NCBI RefSeq assembly: GCF_000379105.1
Contig: NZ_KB900609.1
Location: 3,843,134-3,900,800, forward strand
Direction of reading: 5' to 3'
Origin: Methylobacterium sp. WSM2598
Lineage (GTDB): Bacteria > Pseudomonadota > Alphaproteobacteria > Rhizobiales > Beijerinckiaceae
DNA: 57,667 nt
The position numbers were made by a program, and so were the translations under genes. The notes under the pieces were generated by a model that worked only from the letters and a program-made list of their open reading frames with translations, was not told the origin of the DNA and made no database searches. How positions within the stretch are numbered: the first letter of the stretch is position 1; the number at the start of each line of letters is the position of its first letter. Shown here in pieces: positions 47,704-54,724 of this stretch.

Positions 47704-48665
47704 CCCGCGGCGCCGGCGCCGTCGGTCCAGAGGCTGCCGTCCGCGAGGCGGTAGGAGATCGTCTCCCCCTCCTCGTCCACGTCGAGCTGCTCGCCGGGCA
47801 CGAGGTCCGGCACGTAGCGGTGCGAGGGGCAGCCGCGGCGCTGCTCATCCGGCGTCAGGTTCAGGTCGTAGCGAGCGCAGTGCCAGCGTCCGGCGTCGCC
47901 CTCGTCCACAACGGGCGTCGCGTGCAGGCAGGTCCGGCAGTTCACCCGGGCCCAGGCGCCCTCGTGGCAGACCTTGCGGGCCGGGCACCAGCCGCAGGCG
48001 TAAGCCTCCCTCGCGCTCGGGTCCGCGTGCAGCTTCGCGGGCGGGCGCTCGGCGCGGACGATCCGCTCCGCCCGGGCGACGAGCTGCAGGGCGGCCGCGG
48101 CGTCGTAGCGGACTCGCTCCGCGTAGAGCTGATCGTCGTTCTTGTTCACCGCCACGTAGAGGGCGCGGGTCAGGCTCGTGAAGTGCATGTAGAACTGCAT
48201 CTGGGCGAAGTGGCCGGGCTTCGACTTCGCCACACCGTCCTTCAGCAGCTCGCGGAAACTCTTGTCGTTGTGAGTCTTGCACTCCAGGACGTGCGTCGTT
48301 CTCGGCGCGTCCGGAACCCGCTCGACCTTGCCGTCCAGGTGCCCGCGCAGGTGGCCGCCGAGCGACCACACCGCGAACTGCCGGCCGGTGCGCCAGTCGT
48401 TGGCGGAGACGATCATGCCGGCCCGCTCCAGGTCGGCGATGAGGCGCGACTCCTCCAGGTGCCCGGTCTCGAACAGCCGGATGCGCCGACCGTCGAGCGC
48501 TTCGGGGTCGTAGGCCTTGCGCCAGCCGTACCAGAGCGCGCGGTCGCACTCGGTGCCGAACTGCGACATCCCGAGGTAGCCGCGATCCTCGTCGCGACGC
48601 GCGTGCACCAGAGCGCCGTAGACGGCCGACACGGTCGGCGATTCGACGGGAGGCAGCTCAGCCAT
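47691..48665 (-). CDS. PD-(D/E)XK nuclease, Cas4/AddB-like (324 aa)
   Basis: The nuclease core lies at LRGHLDGKVERVPDAPRTTH VLECKTHNDKSFRELL: the D in LDGKVE and the E-x-K in LECKT are the usual active site. A cysteine set (CGWCPARKVCHEG, RVNCRTCLH and HCARYD) in the last half suggests an iron-sulfur or zinc cluster as in Cas4/AddB. It may give 3' ends for single-strand annealing by the Sak4-like protein encoded four genes upstream. Overlaps the small zinc protein gene by eight bases. Confidence 0.8.
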   Translation of the reverse strand: MAELPPVESPTVSAVYGALVHARRDEDRGYLGMSQFGTECDRALWYGWRKAYDPEALDGRRIRLFETGHLEESRLIADLERAGMIVSANDWRTGRQFAVWSLGGHLRGHLDGKVERVPDAPRTTHVLECKTHNDKSFRELLKDGVAKSKPGHFAQMQFYMHFTSLTRALYVAVNKNDDQLYAERVRYDAAAALQLVARAERIVRAERPPAKLHADPSAREAYACGWCPARKVCHEGAWARVNCRTCLHATPVVDEGDAGRWHCARYDLNLTPDEQRRGCPSHRYVPDLVPGEQLDVDEEGETISYRLADGSLWTDGAGAAGWRP

Positions 48666-48873
48666 GACGGCGTGCCTCCGCCGCCACGGCGTCGTTCGCG
48701 CAGGGTGCCGCGAGCCACTCCCGCCCGCCCTCGAAGCCGCAGCACAGGCGGCGTACCGACGCGGGCCGGTCGCCGTAGATCTCCACCACCGCGGCCGTCG
48801 AGCCGCAGAAGCGGCAGGGTTGCAGTCCCGCGGGCCGCGGGCAAAGCTCCGCCCCGCGCTCGATGCTCACCAT
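48658..48873 (-). CDS. Small zinc-finger-like protein (71 aa)
   Basis: MVSIERGAELCPRPAGLQPC RFCGSTAAVVEIYGDRPASV RRLCCGFEGGREWLAAPCAN DAV. The C..C...C pattern (LCPRPAGLQPCRFCG, LCCG) is a short Lar-type (restriction alleviation-like) zinc knuckle. Small proteins of this kind are frequent in phage recombination operons. The ATG at 48871-48873 follows AAGCTCC-type codons of the gene upstream and gives a compact product. The end overlaps the nuclease start. Exact role unknown. Confidence 0.65.
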   Translation of the reverse strand: MVSIERGAELCPRPAGLQPCRFCGSTAAVVEIYGDRPASVRRLCCGFEGGREWLAAPCANDAVAAEARRHG

Positions 48874-48955
48874 CGTGCGTCTCCGTGTCGTCAGCGATGC
48901 GGGAGGAGCGGCCGGCTCCTGGCTTCCCTTCCGAGCGCCGGCCGCTCCGGCTTCG

Positions 48956-49495
48956 TCAGGCCGCGCGATTGCCCCAGGGCCGGCCACCGTTGCCGGCGGG
49001 GCGCTGCGTCGCCGCGGCGTCGCCGTTCTGGGTCTGCCTCGCCGTCGAGGTGTTGGCCTGGGGCGGGGCCTTGCCGGGCGGCGGCGCACCGCCGGCGAGC
49101 GCGCCGAACTTCTTCAGCTCGTTCCGCGGGCCGTATCCGGGGTCGTTCTTCACGGTCACGCGCACCCGCATCGGCTTGTAGTGAAGCACCTCGCTGTCGG
49201 TGAGGTGGCCCGCGTGGCCGGCCGCGTCGCAGATCTGCTTGATCTGCTCGTGGGCGATGCGCTGCGCCGTCGCATTGGCGTTCTTGTAGTTCAGGTTGAG
49301 CCAGAGCTTACGGTTGGCGTTCGCCCCGTCCATCACCTCGAAGGTGAGCTTCAGGATCAGGCCGTTGCCGGTCTTAGCCTCGACCACGTCGCTGTCCGTG
49401 ATCTGCACCATGTACTCGCCGGCCGGGAGGGGCTCGAAGTCCCCGCGCTCCGGAACGATGTTGTCGACGTCGATGCTCTCGCCAAGATTGGCCAT
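48956..49495 (-). CDS. DUF669 family protein, single-strand DNA-binding-like (179 aa)
   Basis: Residues 1-125 fit DUF669: MANLGESIDVDNIVPERGDF EPLPAGEYMVQITDSDVVEA KTGNGLILKLTFEVMDGANA NRKLWLNLNYKN. The C-terminal 55 residues are disordered, rich in Gly/Pro/Gln/Asn (GGAPPPGKAPPQANTSTARQ). The layout (OB-like core plus flexible tail) is that of single-strand binding proteins, and DUF669 proteins usually stand beside Sak4/Sak3-type recombinases. The start ATG is at 49493-49495. Confidence 0.75.
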   Translation of the reverse strand: MANLGESIDVDNIVPERGDFEPLPAGEYMVQITDSDVVEAKTGNGLILKLTFEVMDGANANRKLWLNLNYKNANATAQRIAHEQIKQICDAAGHAGHLTDSEVLHYKPMRVRVTVKNDPGYGPRNELKKFGALAGGAPPPGKAPPQANTSTARQTQNGDAAATQRPAGNGGRPWGNRAA

Positions 49496-49526
49496 CTCGC
49501 GTGTCTCCTTCTGCGAACGGGGATGA

Positions 49527-50315
49527 TCAGGCCGCGTCGGCGGCCGGCGCCTGCTCGGCCGCACCCGGCAGGTATTTGGCGAGTTCGGCGTAGCCCCTGC
49601 CCGGCTGGAACATGATCTTCTCGGGCATGCCGAACCGGTTCTTGGCGACGAAAGCCGGCCGGCCCTCGGTGTAGATCCAGCGCTGCCCGCCGCCGTCGGC
49701 CTGGGCCCGCTTCTTCCCGAAGCCCTGGTCCTCGGACTTGATGGAGGCGTCCTGCTTCACGAGCAGGATGGCATCGACCTCGTCCTTGACGATGCCGCTC
49801 GCCCGCTGGTGCAGGCGCAGGTCGTAACGCGAGTAGCTGGCGGTCTGCGGATCGTCGAAGCGGTCGATCGCCGAGTGCGCGAGCAGCACGACCGTCATGC
49901 CGTGGTCGGTGCGCAGGGCGTTGAGCCCGTCGAGGAAATCGCGCCAGAGGTAGTCCGCCTCCTTGTAGCCCTTGCCGTAACCGGGCGCCTCGATCGAGCG
50001 CCACTGGTGCAGCTCGCACACCCGCCCCCAGACGAGCGGCTCCAGGCGGTCCAGGCCGTCGACCACGACGGTGCGGAAGCCGTGCTCCTCCTGGTAGAGT
50101 GCGGCGATGGCCTCCATGACCTGCTCGAACGAGGTGAGCACCCCGAAGCTGTCGATGGAGACGCCGGACGGCGTGCCGTCCTCGACCTGGATGAACACCG
50201 CCTCCGGGAACTCGGCGGCGAGCGAGGTCTTGCCGATACCCTCCGGGCCGTAGATCAGGATGCGCGGGGCGCTCTCGTTGGTGCGCCTGCGCAGTGTCTT
50301 GAGGCTGATCGCCAT
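49527..50315 (-). CDS. Sak4-like RecA-fold ATPase (262 aa)
   Basis: Walker A GPEGIGKTS at residues 23-31, Walker B FRTVVVDGLDRLEPLVW, and a RecA-like core with VVLLAHSAIDRFDDPQTAS, matching the AAA_24/Sak4 group. These ATPases promote single-strand annealing recombination together with the DUF669 protein encoded 31 bases downstream. The C-terminus is Ala-rich, as often seen. Recombination by such a pair likely serves replication and mosaic exchange among phages. Confidence 0.82.
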   Translation of the reverse strand: MAISLKTLRRRTNESAPRILIYGPEGIGKTSLAAEFPEAVFIQVEDGTPSGVSIDSFGVLTSFEQVMEAIAALYQEEHGFRTVVVDGLDRLEPLVWGRVCELHQWRSIEAPGYGKGYKEADYLWRDFLDGLNALRTDHGMTVVLLAHSAIDRFDDPQTASYSRYDLRLHQRASGIVKDEVDAILLVKQDASIKSEDQGFGKKRAQADGGGQRWIYTEGRPAFVAKNRFGMPEKIMFQPGRGYAELAKYLPGAAEQAPAADAA

Positions 50316-50396
50316 GACGTCCTCTGTCTGCGCCTGCTCCAGGAAAATCCGGGGCGACCGGAGCGGAGACCAGGCATTGCGGACCTGAGCCGGAGG

Positions 50397-50990
50397 TCAG
50401 TCCGGCACTCCGGTCGCCCTCGGTGAAGCGGTGAGGGGTTGGCCGGGGGCCGCCACGCCCCCGGCCGTCGCCACGCCCCCGACCCGGTCCGGATCGAAGA
50501 GCGAGCCCGCGGGCAGGAGCCGCTCGGCGCCGTAGAGCGCGAGCAGGGCGGCCTCGGCCCGGTTGTGATCTTTCTTGCGCGCGAAGCTCTTCGCGGCCTG
50601 GGGGAAGCGGCGCAGCGCGAGCGCGCGGCCGGCCTCCTTCCCGTCCTCCCCGCCGCGCAGGCGGAAGTGGCCCTTCCAGGCTTGCGGTTTCACGAGGTGC
50701 AGCGGCACTTCCAACAGCAGGGCGACGGTGCGCGCCGTGGCGTAGGATTGGCCGAAACTGAAGGCCTGCCGCACGCCGTCGCGCGGCATCGGACCCACCT
50801 CCTCGAGCACAATCCCGTCCGGGCGCGGGCCGTCCTTGATGATGCCGGCGAGCGCGGCAGCGTCGACGGTCTTGTGCACCTGGGGCATGTCCCAGACGGA
50901 CAGCGAGAAGAAGCCCTCGCGTAGGCCGAGCAGCGCGATCGCCCCGGTGAGGCCGGGATCAATCCCGTAGAGGAGGATCTCCCGCGCCAT
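50397..50990 (-). CDS. RuvC-like Holliday junction resolvase (197 aa)
   Basis: RNase H-fold nuclease: YGIDPGLTGAIALLG (Asp11), GIVLEEVGPMPRDGV (Glu63/64) and KKDHNRAEAALLALYGA (Asp141, Glu146) are the acidic residues of RuvC. The C-terminal 30 residues are Gly/Pro rich and likely flexible. It should resolve junctions before packaging. It begins with an ATGA overlap after the next upstream gene and precedes the Sak4-like gene by 81 bases. Confidence 0.85.
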   Translation of the reverse strand: MAREILLYGIDPGLTGAIALLGLREGFFSLSVWDMPQVHKTVDAAALAGIIKDGPRPDGIVLEEVGPMPRDGVRQAFSFGQSYATARTVALLLEVPLHLVKPQAWKGHFRLRGGEDGKEAGRALALRRFPQAAKSFARKKDHNRAEAALLALYGAERLLPAGSLFDPDRVGGVATAGGVAAPGQPLTASPRATGVPD

Positions 50991-51361
50991 CAGACAGCTC
51001 CCCGATCCAGGGAGCGATCTTCAGTGCGAGCCAGCCCGAGGCCGCCATGATCAGCGTCGCCAGCCACGTTCGCGGGCGGTACGCGAACGGCCTGCCGGCA
51101 GGCTTCGAGACGGGCGAGGTGGGCACGGTACGCACGGGCAGCGTCCTCTTGGATGCGGGCATCGATGGCTACCTGTCGGAGGCGGTCCATCTCCGCGGCC
51201 TCGATCCGCCGCGCCTCTCCGTTCCATATCCCGCGCACTCGCCGATCGCCGAGCCCGGTCAGCTGCGCGACCCGCGCGAGCGCGGCTTTCACGTTCTCGC
51301 CGAGCCGTACCGGGCCGGCGATCAGCTCGACGAGCTGCCGCGCCTCGGCCTGGGCGCTCAT
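50990..51361 (-). CDS. Hypothetical HTH-like early protein (123 aa)
   Basis: MSAQAEARQLVELIAGPVRL GENVKAALARVAQLTGLGDR RVRGIWNGEARRIEAAEMDR forms helices with a helix-turn-helix look (VAQLTGLGDRRVRGIWNGE, about residues 31-49). The C-terminus is rich in Ala/Arg. It overlaps the genes on both sides by four bases (ATGA), so it is part of the early operon. May be a replication or regulatory DNA-binding protein; no family named. Confidence 0.6.
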   Translation of the reverse strand: MSAQAEARQLVELIAGPVRLGENVKAALARVAQLTGLGDRRVRGIWNGEARRIEAAEMDRLRQVAIDARIQEDAARAYRAHLARLEACRQAVRVPPANVAGDADHGGLGLARTEDRSLDRGAV

Positions 51362-52212
51362 GCTATCCTCCGGGGCCTCGGGAGATCCTCCCGAGAGCTT
51401 GGGTGAGAATCCCGACACCTTGGGTCGCTCCTGTGGTCATTTCCCTGGGTGTCGGGAGGGACCACATGATGAGCAGGGCCGGAGGACTTGCGGTGTCCCG
51501 AACGGACGAGGTCGAGGACGCGCGACCAGGGCGTGGCAGCCGGGCAGGTCGCGTGGGCAGGATCGCCAACGACAACGGCCCTGGCAGGCCGAAGGTCGAC
51601 GGCGATGTACGGCGCGGACGCGTCACTCGCGTCCGCTTCAACGAACACTTGGTCGCCGCGCTCCAACGCGGCGAGGATGTCGAGGAAGTCAGGCTGCGCG
51701 GCGCAGCGAACGATGACTGCCAGAGCGTCCGCCAACACCTGCGCAAGTTCCTGATGGTGCTGTACGGCATCGTCGATGCCGTGGCAGGACTGGTTCGGCG
51801 GTAGGCTGACCTGTAGCCGGGCGGCGAGGATCTCGGTTCCGCGCGCGACCTGCCCGGCATGCGAGGCCGCGGCGTGCAGCCGGGCGACGAGCGTGTCGAG
51901 CGCCGTCGGCGTCAGGTCCTGAGCCGAAGAAGCGTCACCCACCCGTCGTGCGTCAGGAACTGGCGGCGACCGTCCGCCGTGATCCGATAGTGCAGTTTCC
52001 GGAAGGGCGGATGCATAATGGCCGGTCGCCGAGGGTTGGCGCGAGTGGACGGCGGTGTTCGGGTGCCCGGCGAGCGACAGGTCAGGAAGCTCGCCGGGCA
52101 CCGCTGCGCGCCCGGGTCCGCACTGGGTAGGGCGACGGGCCGACCCGGGCGCTCCGTCGGCTGGGCCAGGATTGCTGGACCGACGGATCTGAATGGTTGT
52201 GGTCGTTGTCAT
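51358..52212 (-). CDS. Hypothetical early protein, low-complexity N-terminus (284 aa)
   Basis: Begins MTTTTTIQIRRSSNPGPADG. The first 110 residues are Pro/Ser/Arg-rich and probably disordered. A helical part follows (LTPTALDTLVARLHAAASHA GQVARGTEILAARLQVSLPP). Its start and stop both overlap neighbours by four bases (ATGA at 52209-52212 and 51358-51361), which supports it against the plus-strand frame 51403-51804 that lies over it. No motif known. The order Cro-like, this gene, HTH-like, RuvC suggests a regulatory or replication accessory. Confidence 0.55.
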   Translation of the reverse strand: MTTTTTIQIRRSSNPGPADGAPGSARRPTQCGPGRAAVPGELPDLSLAGHPNTAVHSRQPSATGHYASALPETALSDHGGRSPPVPDARRVGDASSAQDLTPTALDTLVARLHAAASHAGQVARGTEILAARLQVSLPPNQSCHGIDDAVQHHQELAQVLADALAVIVRCAAQPDFLDILAALERGDQVFVEADASDASAPYIAVDLRPARAVVVGDPAHATCPAATPWSRVLDLVRSGHRKSSGPAHHVVPPDTQGNDHRSDPRCRDSHPSSREDLPRPRRIA

Positions 52213-52442
52213 GCGGCGGCCCCCGCTTCGGCGGCACATGACGTGATCGCGGCCGTAGCGGGCACGAAATCGACGGCCGTGACCGCGCCGTTCGTAATCC
52301 GCTGGATCTCGGCCGCGACGGCGATCGACGGCATCGCGTCACCGTTCTTGACGCGGGTAATGAACGAGGGGTCTCGCCCGACCTGGCTTGCCAGCCACGC
52401 CGCGGACTTACCGTTCGCTTTGAGCCAGTCTGAGAGCTTCAT
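52209..52442 (-). CDS. Cro-like/YdaS-like regulator (77 aa)
   Basis: MKLSDWLKANGKSAAWLASQ VGRDPSFITRVKNGDAMPSI AVAAEIQRITNGAVTAVDFV has the YdaS/Cro HTH, with recognition helix around DPSFITRVKNG. It is the first gene of the early minus-strand operon and is divergent from the CI-like gene. The ATG at 52440-52442 is used; ATG at 52454 would add four residues. Likely represses the CI promoter during lytic growth, as Cro does. It shares operators with CI. Confidence 0.8.
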   Translation of the reverse strand: MKLSDWLKANGKSAAWLASQVGRDPSFITRVKNGDAMPSIAVAAEIQRITNGAVTAVDFVPATAAITSCAAEAGAAA

Positions 52443-52448
52443 GCCGGG

Positions 52449-52492
52449 AATGTGCATGACATACATAGTGCATGTCAAGCACGAATGTGCAT
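52449..52492. promoter_or_regulatory. Cro/CI operator region
   Basis: The 92-base gap between divergent regulators holds AATGTGCAT twice (52449-52457, 52484-52492). It also holds an inverted pair of TGACATACA and TGCATGTCA (52457-52465 and 52469-52477) with a three-base spacer and one mismatch. TTGACA on the minus strand (52473-52478) may be the -35 of the cro-side promoter. AATGTGCAT appears once more before the xis/int-side operon. Confidence 0.6.
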
Positions 52493-52534
52493 CGCCAAGC
52501 GTAGCCTTCGCCGGGCCAATGGCGACACTAGCGC

Positions 52535-52951
52535 ATGCCTCCCGTTCCTAAGCCCAAGCGCGAGCGTCGCCCGATTTTCCTTCGCCAGTGGCGGAAGCAT
52601 CGAGGCTACTCGTTGGCCCAGGTCGGGGCCGAAGTTGGCATGACGGGGCCCAATCTGGGTCGTATCGAGAAGGGTGAAGTCCCCTACTCGCAAGACCTGC
52701 TTGAGATGCTCGCTGAATTTTATAACTGCGAAATCTCTGATCTTCTCATCCGAGACCCAAGCGACCCGGAAGGGATTTGGTCGATCTGGGAACAGGCCAA
52801 GCCGGCAGAGCGCGAGCAGATTGTGAAAGTGGCCAAGGCGCTCGTCACTTCGTCCGAGAATGGGCCTCAGACGCCTACGCCGCGTGCTCCTCAATCCCAA
52901 GCGCAATCGCAGCGTATTTCGGCAAAGAACCGGCCCGCGAAAGCAGGTTGA
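52535..52951 (+). CDS. CI-like phage repressor, XRE HTH (138 aa)
   Basis: Residues 14-66 form an XRE HTH (FLRQWRKHRGYSLAQVGAEV GMTGPNLGRIEKGEVPYSQD LLEMLAEFYNCEISDLL). The C-terminal half is short and low in complexity (PQTPTPRAPQSQAQSQRISA KNRP), with no S24 peptidase domain, so it is not a LexA-type self-cleaving repressor. Induction would need another signal. It is divergent from the Cro-like gene with shared operators, and its last 77 bases overlap a minus-strand small gene. Confidence 0.8.
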   Translation: MPPVPKPKRERRPIFLRQWRKHRGYSLAQVGAEVGMTGPNLGRIEKGEVPYSQDLLEMLAEFYNCEISDLLIRDPSDPEGIWSIWEQAKPAEREQIVKVAKALVTSSENGPQTPTPRAPQSQAQSQRISAKNRPAKAG

Positions 52952-53144
52952 TCTTCCCGGTTTCGCCAGTTCTCATGTCACCAGCCCATCTGTATGCGAC
53001 AACGCCGTCCCTGCGTGGCGCCAAATATTCCATTCGTGCTTTTGCTTCACGGGGGCAGTGGAAGTGCAACGGATCGTCGGCCACAAATTCCCCGTTTGAA
53101 TTCAGGCGGTAACTCTGCACCACGAACCGTGTCAACGTTGGCAT
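52875..53144 (-). CDS. Hypothetical small protein (89 aa) antisense to the repressor 3' end
   Basis: MPTLTRFVVQSYRLNSNGEF VADDPLHFHCPREAKARMEY LAPRRDGVVAYRWAGDMRTG ETGKINLLSRAGSLP has the pattern of a small family (QSY......G.L....P..F.....A...AE.LA....GVVAY) that I know from Methylobacteriaceae mobile elements. It lies opposite the repressor 3' end, with 77 bp overlap. It may be expressed from its own promoter in the lysogen. Function not known. Confidence 0.6.
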   Translation of the reverse strand: MPTLTRFVVQSYRLNSNGEFVADDPLHFHCPREAKARMEYLAPRRDGVVAYRWAGDMRTGETGKINLLSRAGSLPKYAAIALGIEEHAA

Positions 53145-53272
53145 GGGCGTTCCCGTTGCGGGGACTCGGGGTCAACAATCGTGAACAAAGCAAGAACATT
53201 CCCGGCGAGCAACGGAAATTTCTGCCGACGTTCGGCGGGCTGTGGACAGCTGTGGACAACGCGTTCGGCGAA

Positions 53273-53332
53273 AATGTGCATGAGACGCATTTTCTCGATT
53301 GACGACCTTTCATGCATGTGATGCATTATACC
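53273..53332 (+). promoter_or_regulatory. Operator/promoter region before the GcrA-xis-int operon
   Basis: The motif AATGTGCAT at 53273-53281 (within AAAATGTGCATGAGACGCATTTT-like symmetry) is identical to the two copies at the Cro/CI switch. It is followed by TTGACG (53299-53304) and TTATAC (53326-53331) with an overlapping ATGCATGTGATGCAT. The spacer is longer than usual (21), so the promoter is tentative. CI control of this operon is likely. Confidence 0.5.
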
Positions 53333-53359
53333 CATCGCCCCTCGCGATGGAGCACCCCA

Positions 53360-53548
53360 ATGCGCACTGCCCCTCTTTCCGCCTCTCGCCTGAACTCGCG
53401 GACCACGGACGACGGCTTTCTGATCCTGCCGCGGGAGGACGACGATGTGGGCGAGGCGCCCGGGACCTCCGCGATCCTGCTAGGCTACGTCCTGTCGGCG
53501 ATCTCGGGCTCGGCCGTCACGGCGTTCATCCTGCTGGCGGTGCTGTGA
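53360..53548 (+). CDS. Small membrane protein (62 aa)
   Basis: MRTAPLSASRLNSRTTDDGF LILPREDDDVGEAPGTSAIL LGYVLSAISGSAVTAFILLA VL: a soluble acidic N-terminus and one transmembrane helix at the C-terminus, so a tail-anchored protein. ATG at 53360 is chosen; a frame start at 53312 would lie inside the operator region. The stop overlaps the next gene's ATG by one base. Small membrane proteins here may act in immunity or exclusion, but this is inference. Confidence 0.6.
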   Translation: MRTAPLSASRLNSRTTDDGFLILPREDDDVGEAPGTSAILLGYVLSAISGSAVTAFILLAVL

Positions 53549-53736
53549 TGCTGCATCACCGCACTGACGAGGCGTGGCGCGCCAAGAGCCGCCAGGTCGG
53601 GATGGTAGTTGATCCCGACGTCGCGCCCTCCTCGTCCGCCATCCTGATCGCCCTGCGCTGGGCATTCGCAGCCGCGACCATCGTCGTCGCACTGGCCTAC
53701 GCGCTGCAGGCGCTCGGCCTGGTCGAGGCCGCGTGA
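53548..53736 (+). CDS. Small membrane protein (62 aa)
   Basis: MLHHRTDEAWRAKSRQVGMV VDPDVAPSSSAILIALRWAF AAATIVVALAYALQALGLVE AA: basic/soluble head and one hydrophobic helix (ALRWAFAAATIVVALAYALQ). The ATG shares one base with the stop of the upstream membrane protein gene, and the GcrA gene follows two bases after its stop, so the three are one operon. No family recognised. Confidence 0.6.
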   Translation: MLHHRTDEAWRAKSRQVGMVVDPDVAPSSSAILIALRWAFAAATIVVALAYALQALGLVEAA

Positions 53737-53737
53737 G

Positions 53738-54286
53738 ATGGCGGCCGAGGCAGCGCCCCGCTGGTCCGGGCCAGTGCTGAAGCGCCTCGCCAAGCTGTGG
53801 CGCGACGGCATGAGCGGAGGCGACATCGCCACCGCGCTCACCATCCAGTTTGGCACGCGACGCACGCGTGCGGCCGTCCTCGGGCAGGTGCGGCGCCTGG
53901 GCCTGATGGGTCAGCGCGCCGAGGTCTCGACCGCCAGGGCGGAGCAGCGACCGTCACTTACCCCGCCCGTACCAATGGCGGAGGCGCCGGTCTCCTCACC
54001 AGAGCCGGCGCGGCCGTACCGCCTGGGTGAGATCCCGCCGCTCGGATGCCGCTGGCCGGTGACGGCCGACAAGGTGCGGCCGGACCAGCACCGGTTCTGC
54101 GGCGAGATCTGCGCGGACGGCAAGTCGTACTGCGCGGAGCACTGCCGCCGCGCCTTCGTGGACCCGCGAGAACGGGCCGAGAAGCTGAGGCTACGGGAGA
54201 TGCAGAGGAAGTTCGATGCGTTCCAACCTGATCGACCTCTCCGTGCACCTGCATCTCGTGACCGACATCTGCATCTCGCTCGATGA
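53738..54286 (+). CDS. gcrA-like: GcrA-family cell-cycle regulator, phage-borne (182 aa)
   Basis: The N-terminal 45 residues match the GcrA DNA-binding domain (WSGPVLKRLAKLWRDGMSGG DIATALTIQFGTRRTRAAVL GQVRRLGL). The C-terminal part has GCRWPVTADKVRPDQHRFCG EICADGKSYCAEHCRRAF, the conserved GCRWP/C..H segment. In Alphaproteobacteria GcrA works with sigma70 at promoters holding GANTC methylated by CcrM. A phage copy could redirect host transcription or link induction to the cell cycle. Role in the phage is inferred. Operon with two membrane protein genes. Confidence 0.8.
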   Translation: MAAEAAPRWSGPVLKRLAKLWRDGMSGGDIATALTIQFGTRRTRAAVLGQVRRLGLMGQRAEVSTARAEQRPSLTPPVPMAEAPVSSPEPARPYRLGEIPPLGCRWPVTADKVRPDQHRFCGEICADGKSYCAEHCRRAFVDPRERAEKLRLREMQRKFDAFQPDRPLRAPASRDRHLHLAR

Positions 54287-54326
54287 CGTGCCGGCGGCGC
54301 TCGCCGGCGGCGGGATCTCACCATGA
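54216..54326 (+). CDS. Possible overlapping micro-gene (36 aa)
   Basis: A short frame, MRSNLIDLSVHLHLVTDICI SLDDVPAALAGGGISP, starts inside the 3' end of the GcrA gene (71-bp overlap). Its TGA overlaps the ATG of the next gene by four bases (ATGA at 54323-54326). The coupling pattern matches that of neighbouring genes, which argues for it. It has AGGAAG nine bases upstream of its ATG. Composition is high-GC and protein is short, so chance is possible. Confidence 0.4.
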   Translation: MRSNLIDLSVHLHLVTDICISLDDVPAALAGGGISP

Positions 54327-54721
54327 ACGCCCCGATGCGTTTAAGTGCGCTCGCTCAGCAGGCGCAGGACGGAGAAACGGCCTCGCTCCGGGACGGGCGG
54401 ACTTGCCTGGAGTGCGGCGTGGCCTACGAGACCATCTCGCGCCATTCGAGCTTCTGTTCGACCGGGTGTCGGAACGACTGGAACAACCGCCGCTTGCAGC
54501 GCGGCGCCGAGATTTACGACCTGTGGATGGCGTTCCGCTTCCAGCGGCCGCTCGCCCGCGCCCTCAATCTCCTCTCCTGCCTCAACCGCCTCGCCCACCT
54601 CTACCGCCAGGAGGACCGCGCGGAGCGGGCCGGGCGGGCGTCGTGGCGCGCACCGGAGGCGGTGCTGGCGAGCCGGCCGTACCTGCGGGCGGTGCGGCTG
54701 GTGCAGCGGCGGAGGACCTGA
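54323..54721 (+). CDS. Hypothetical zinc-finger protein (132 aa)
   Basis: Contains TCLECGVAYETISRHSSFCS TGCRNDWNNRR (about residues 28-58), a CxxC...CxxxC type zinc finger close to those that recognise the 'RxSxFCSxxCR' motif of treble-clef proteins. The rest is helical and basic (LARALNLLSCLNRLAHLYRQ EDRAERAGRASWRA). It lies between GcrA and the putative excisionase. Probably DNA- or RNA-binding, function not known. Confidence 0.65.
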   Translation: MNAPMRLSALAQQAQDGETASLRDGRTCLECGVAYETISRHSSFCSTGCRNDWNNRRLQRGAEIYDLWMAFRFQRPLARALNLLSCLNRLAHLYRQEDRAERAGRASWRAPEAVLASRPYLRAVRLVQRRRT

Positions 54722-54724
54722 CCG

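Noticed and set aside
51403..51804. 133-codon plus-strand frame containing IANDNGP-like sequence
   Set aside because: It is opposite to 51358-52212, whose start and stop both show ATGA coupling with neighbours in the early operon. The plus frame has no partner or ribosome site, so the minus frame was preferred, though not with full confidence.
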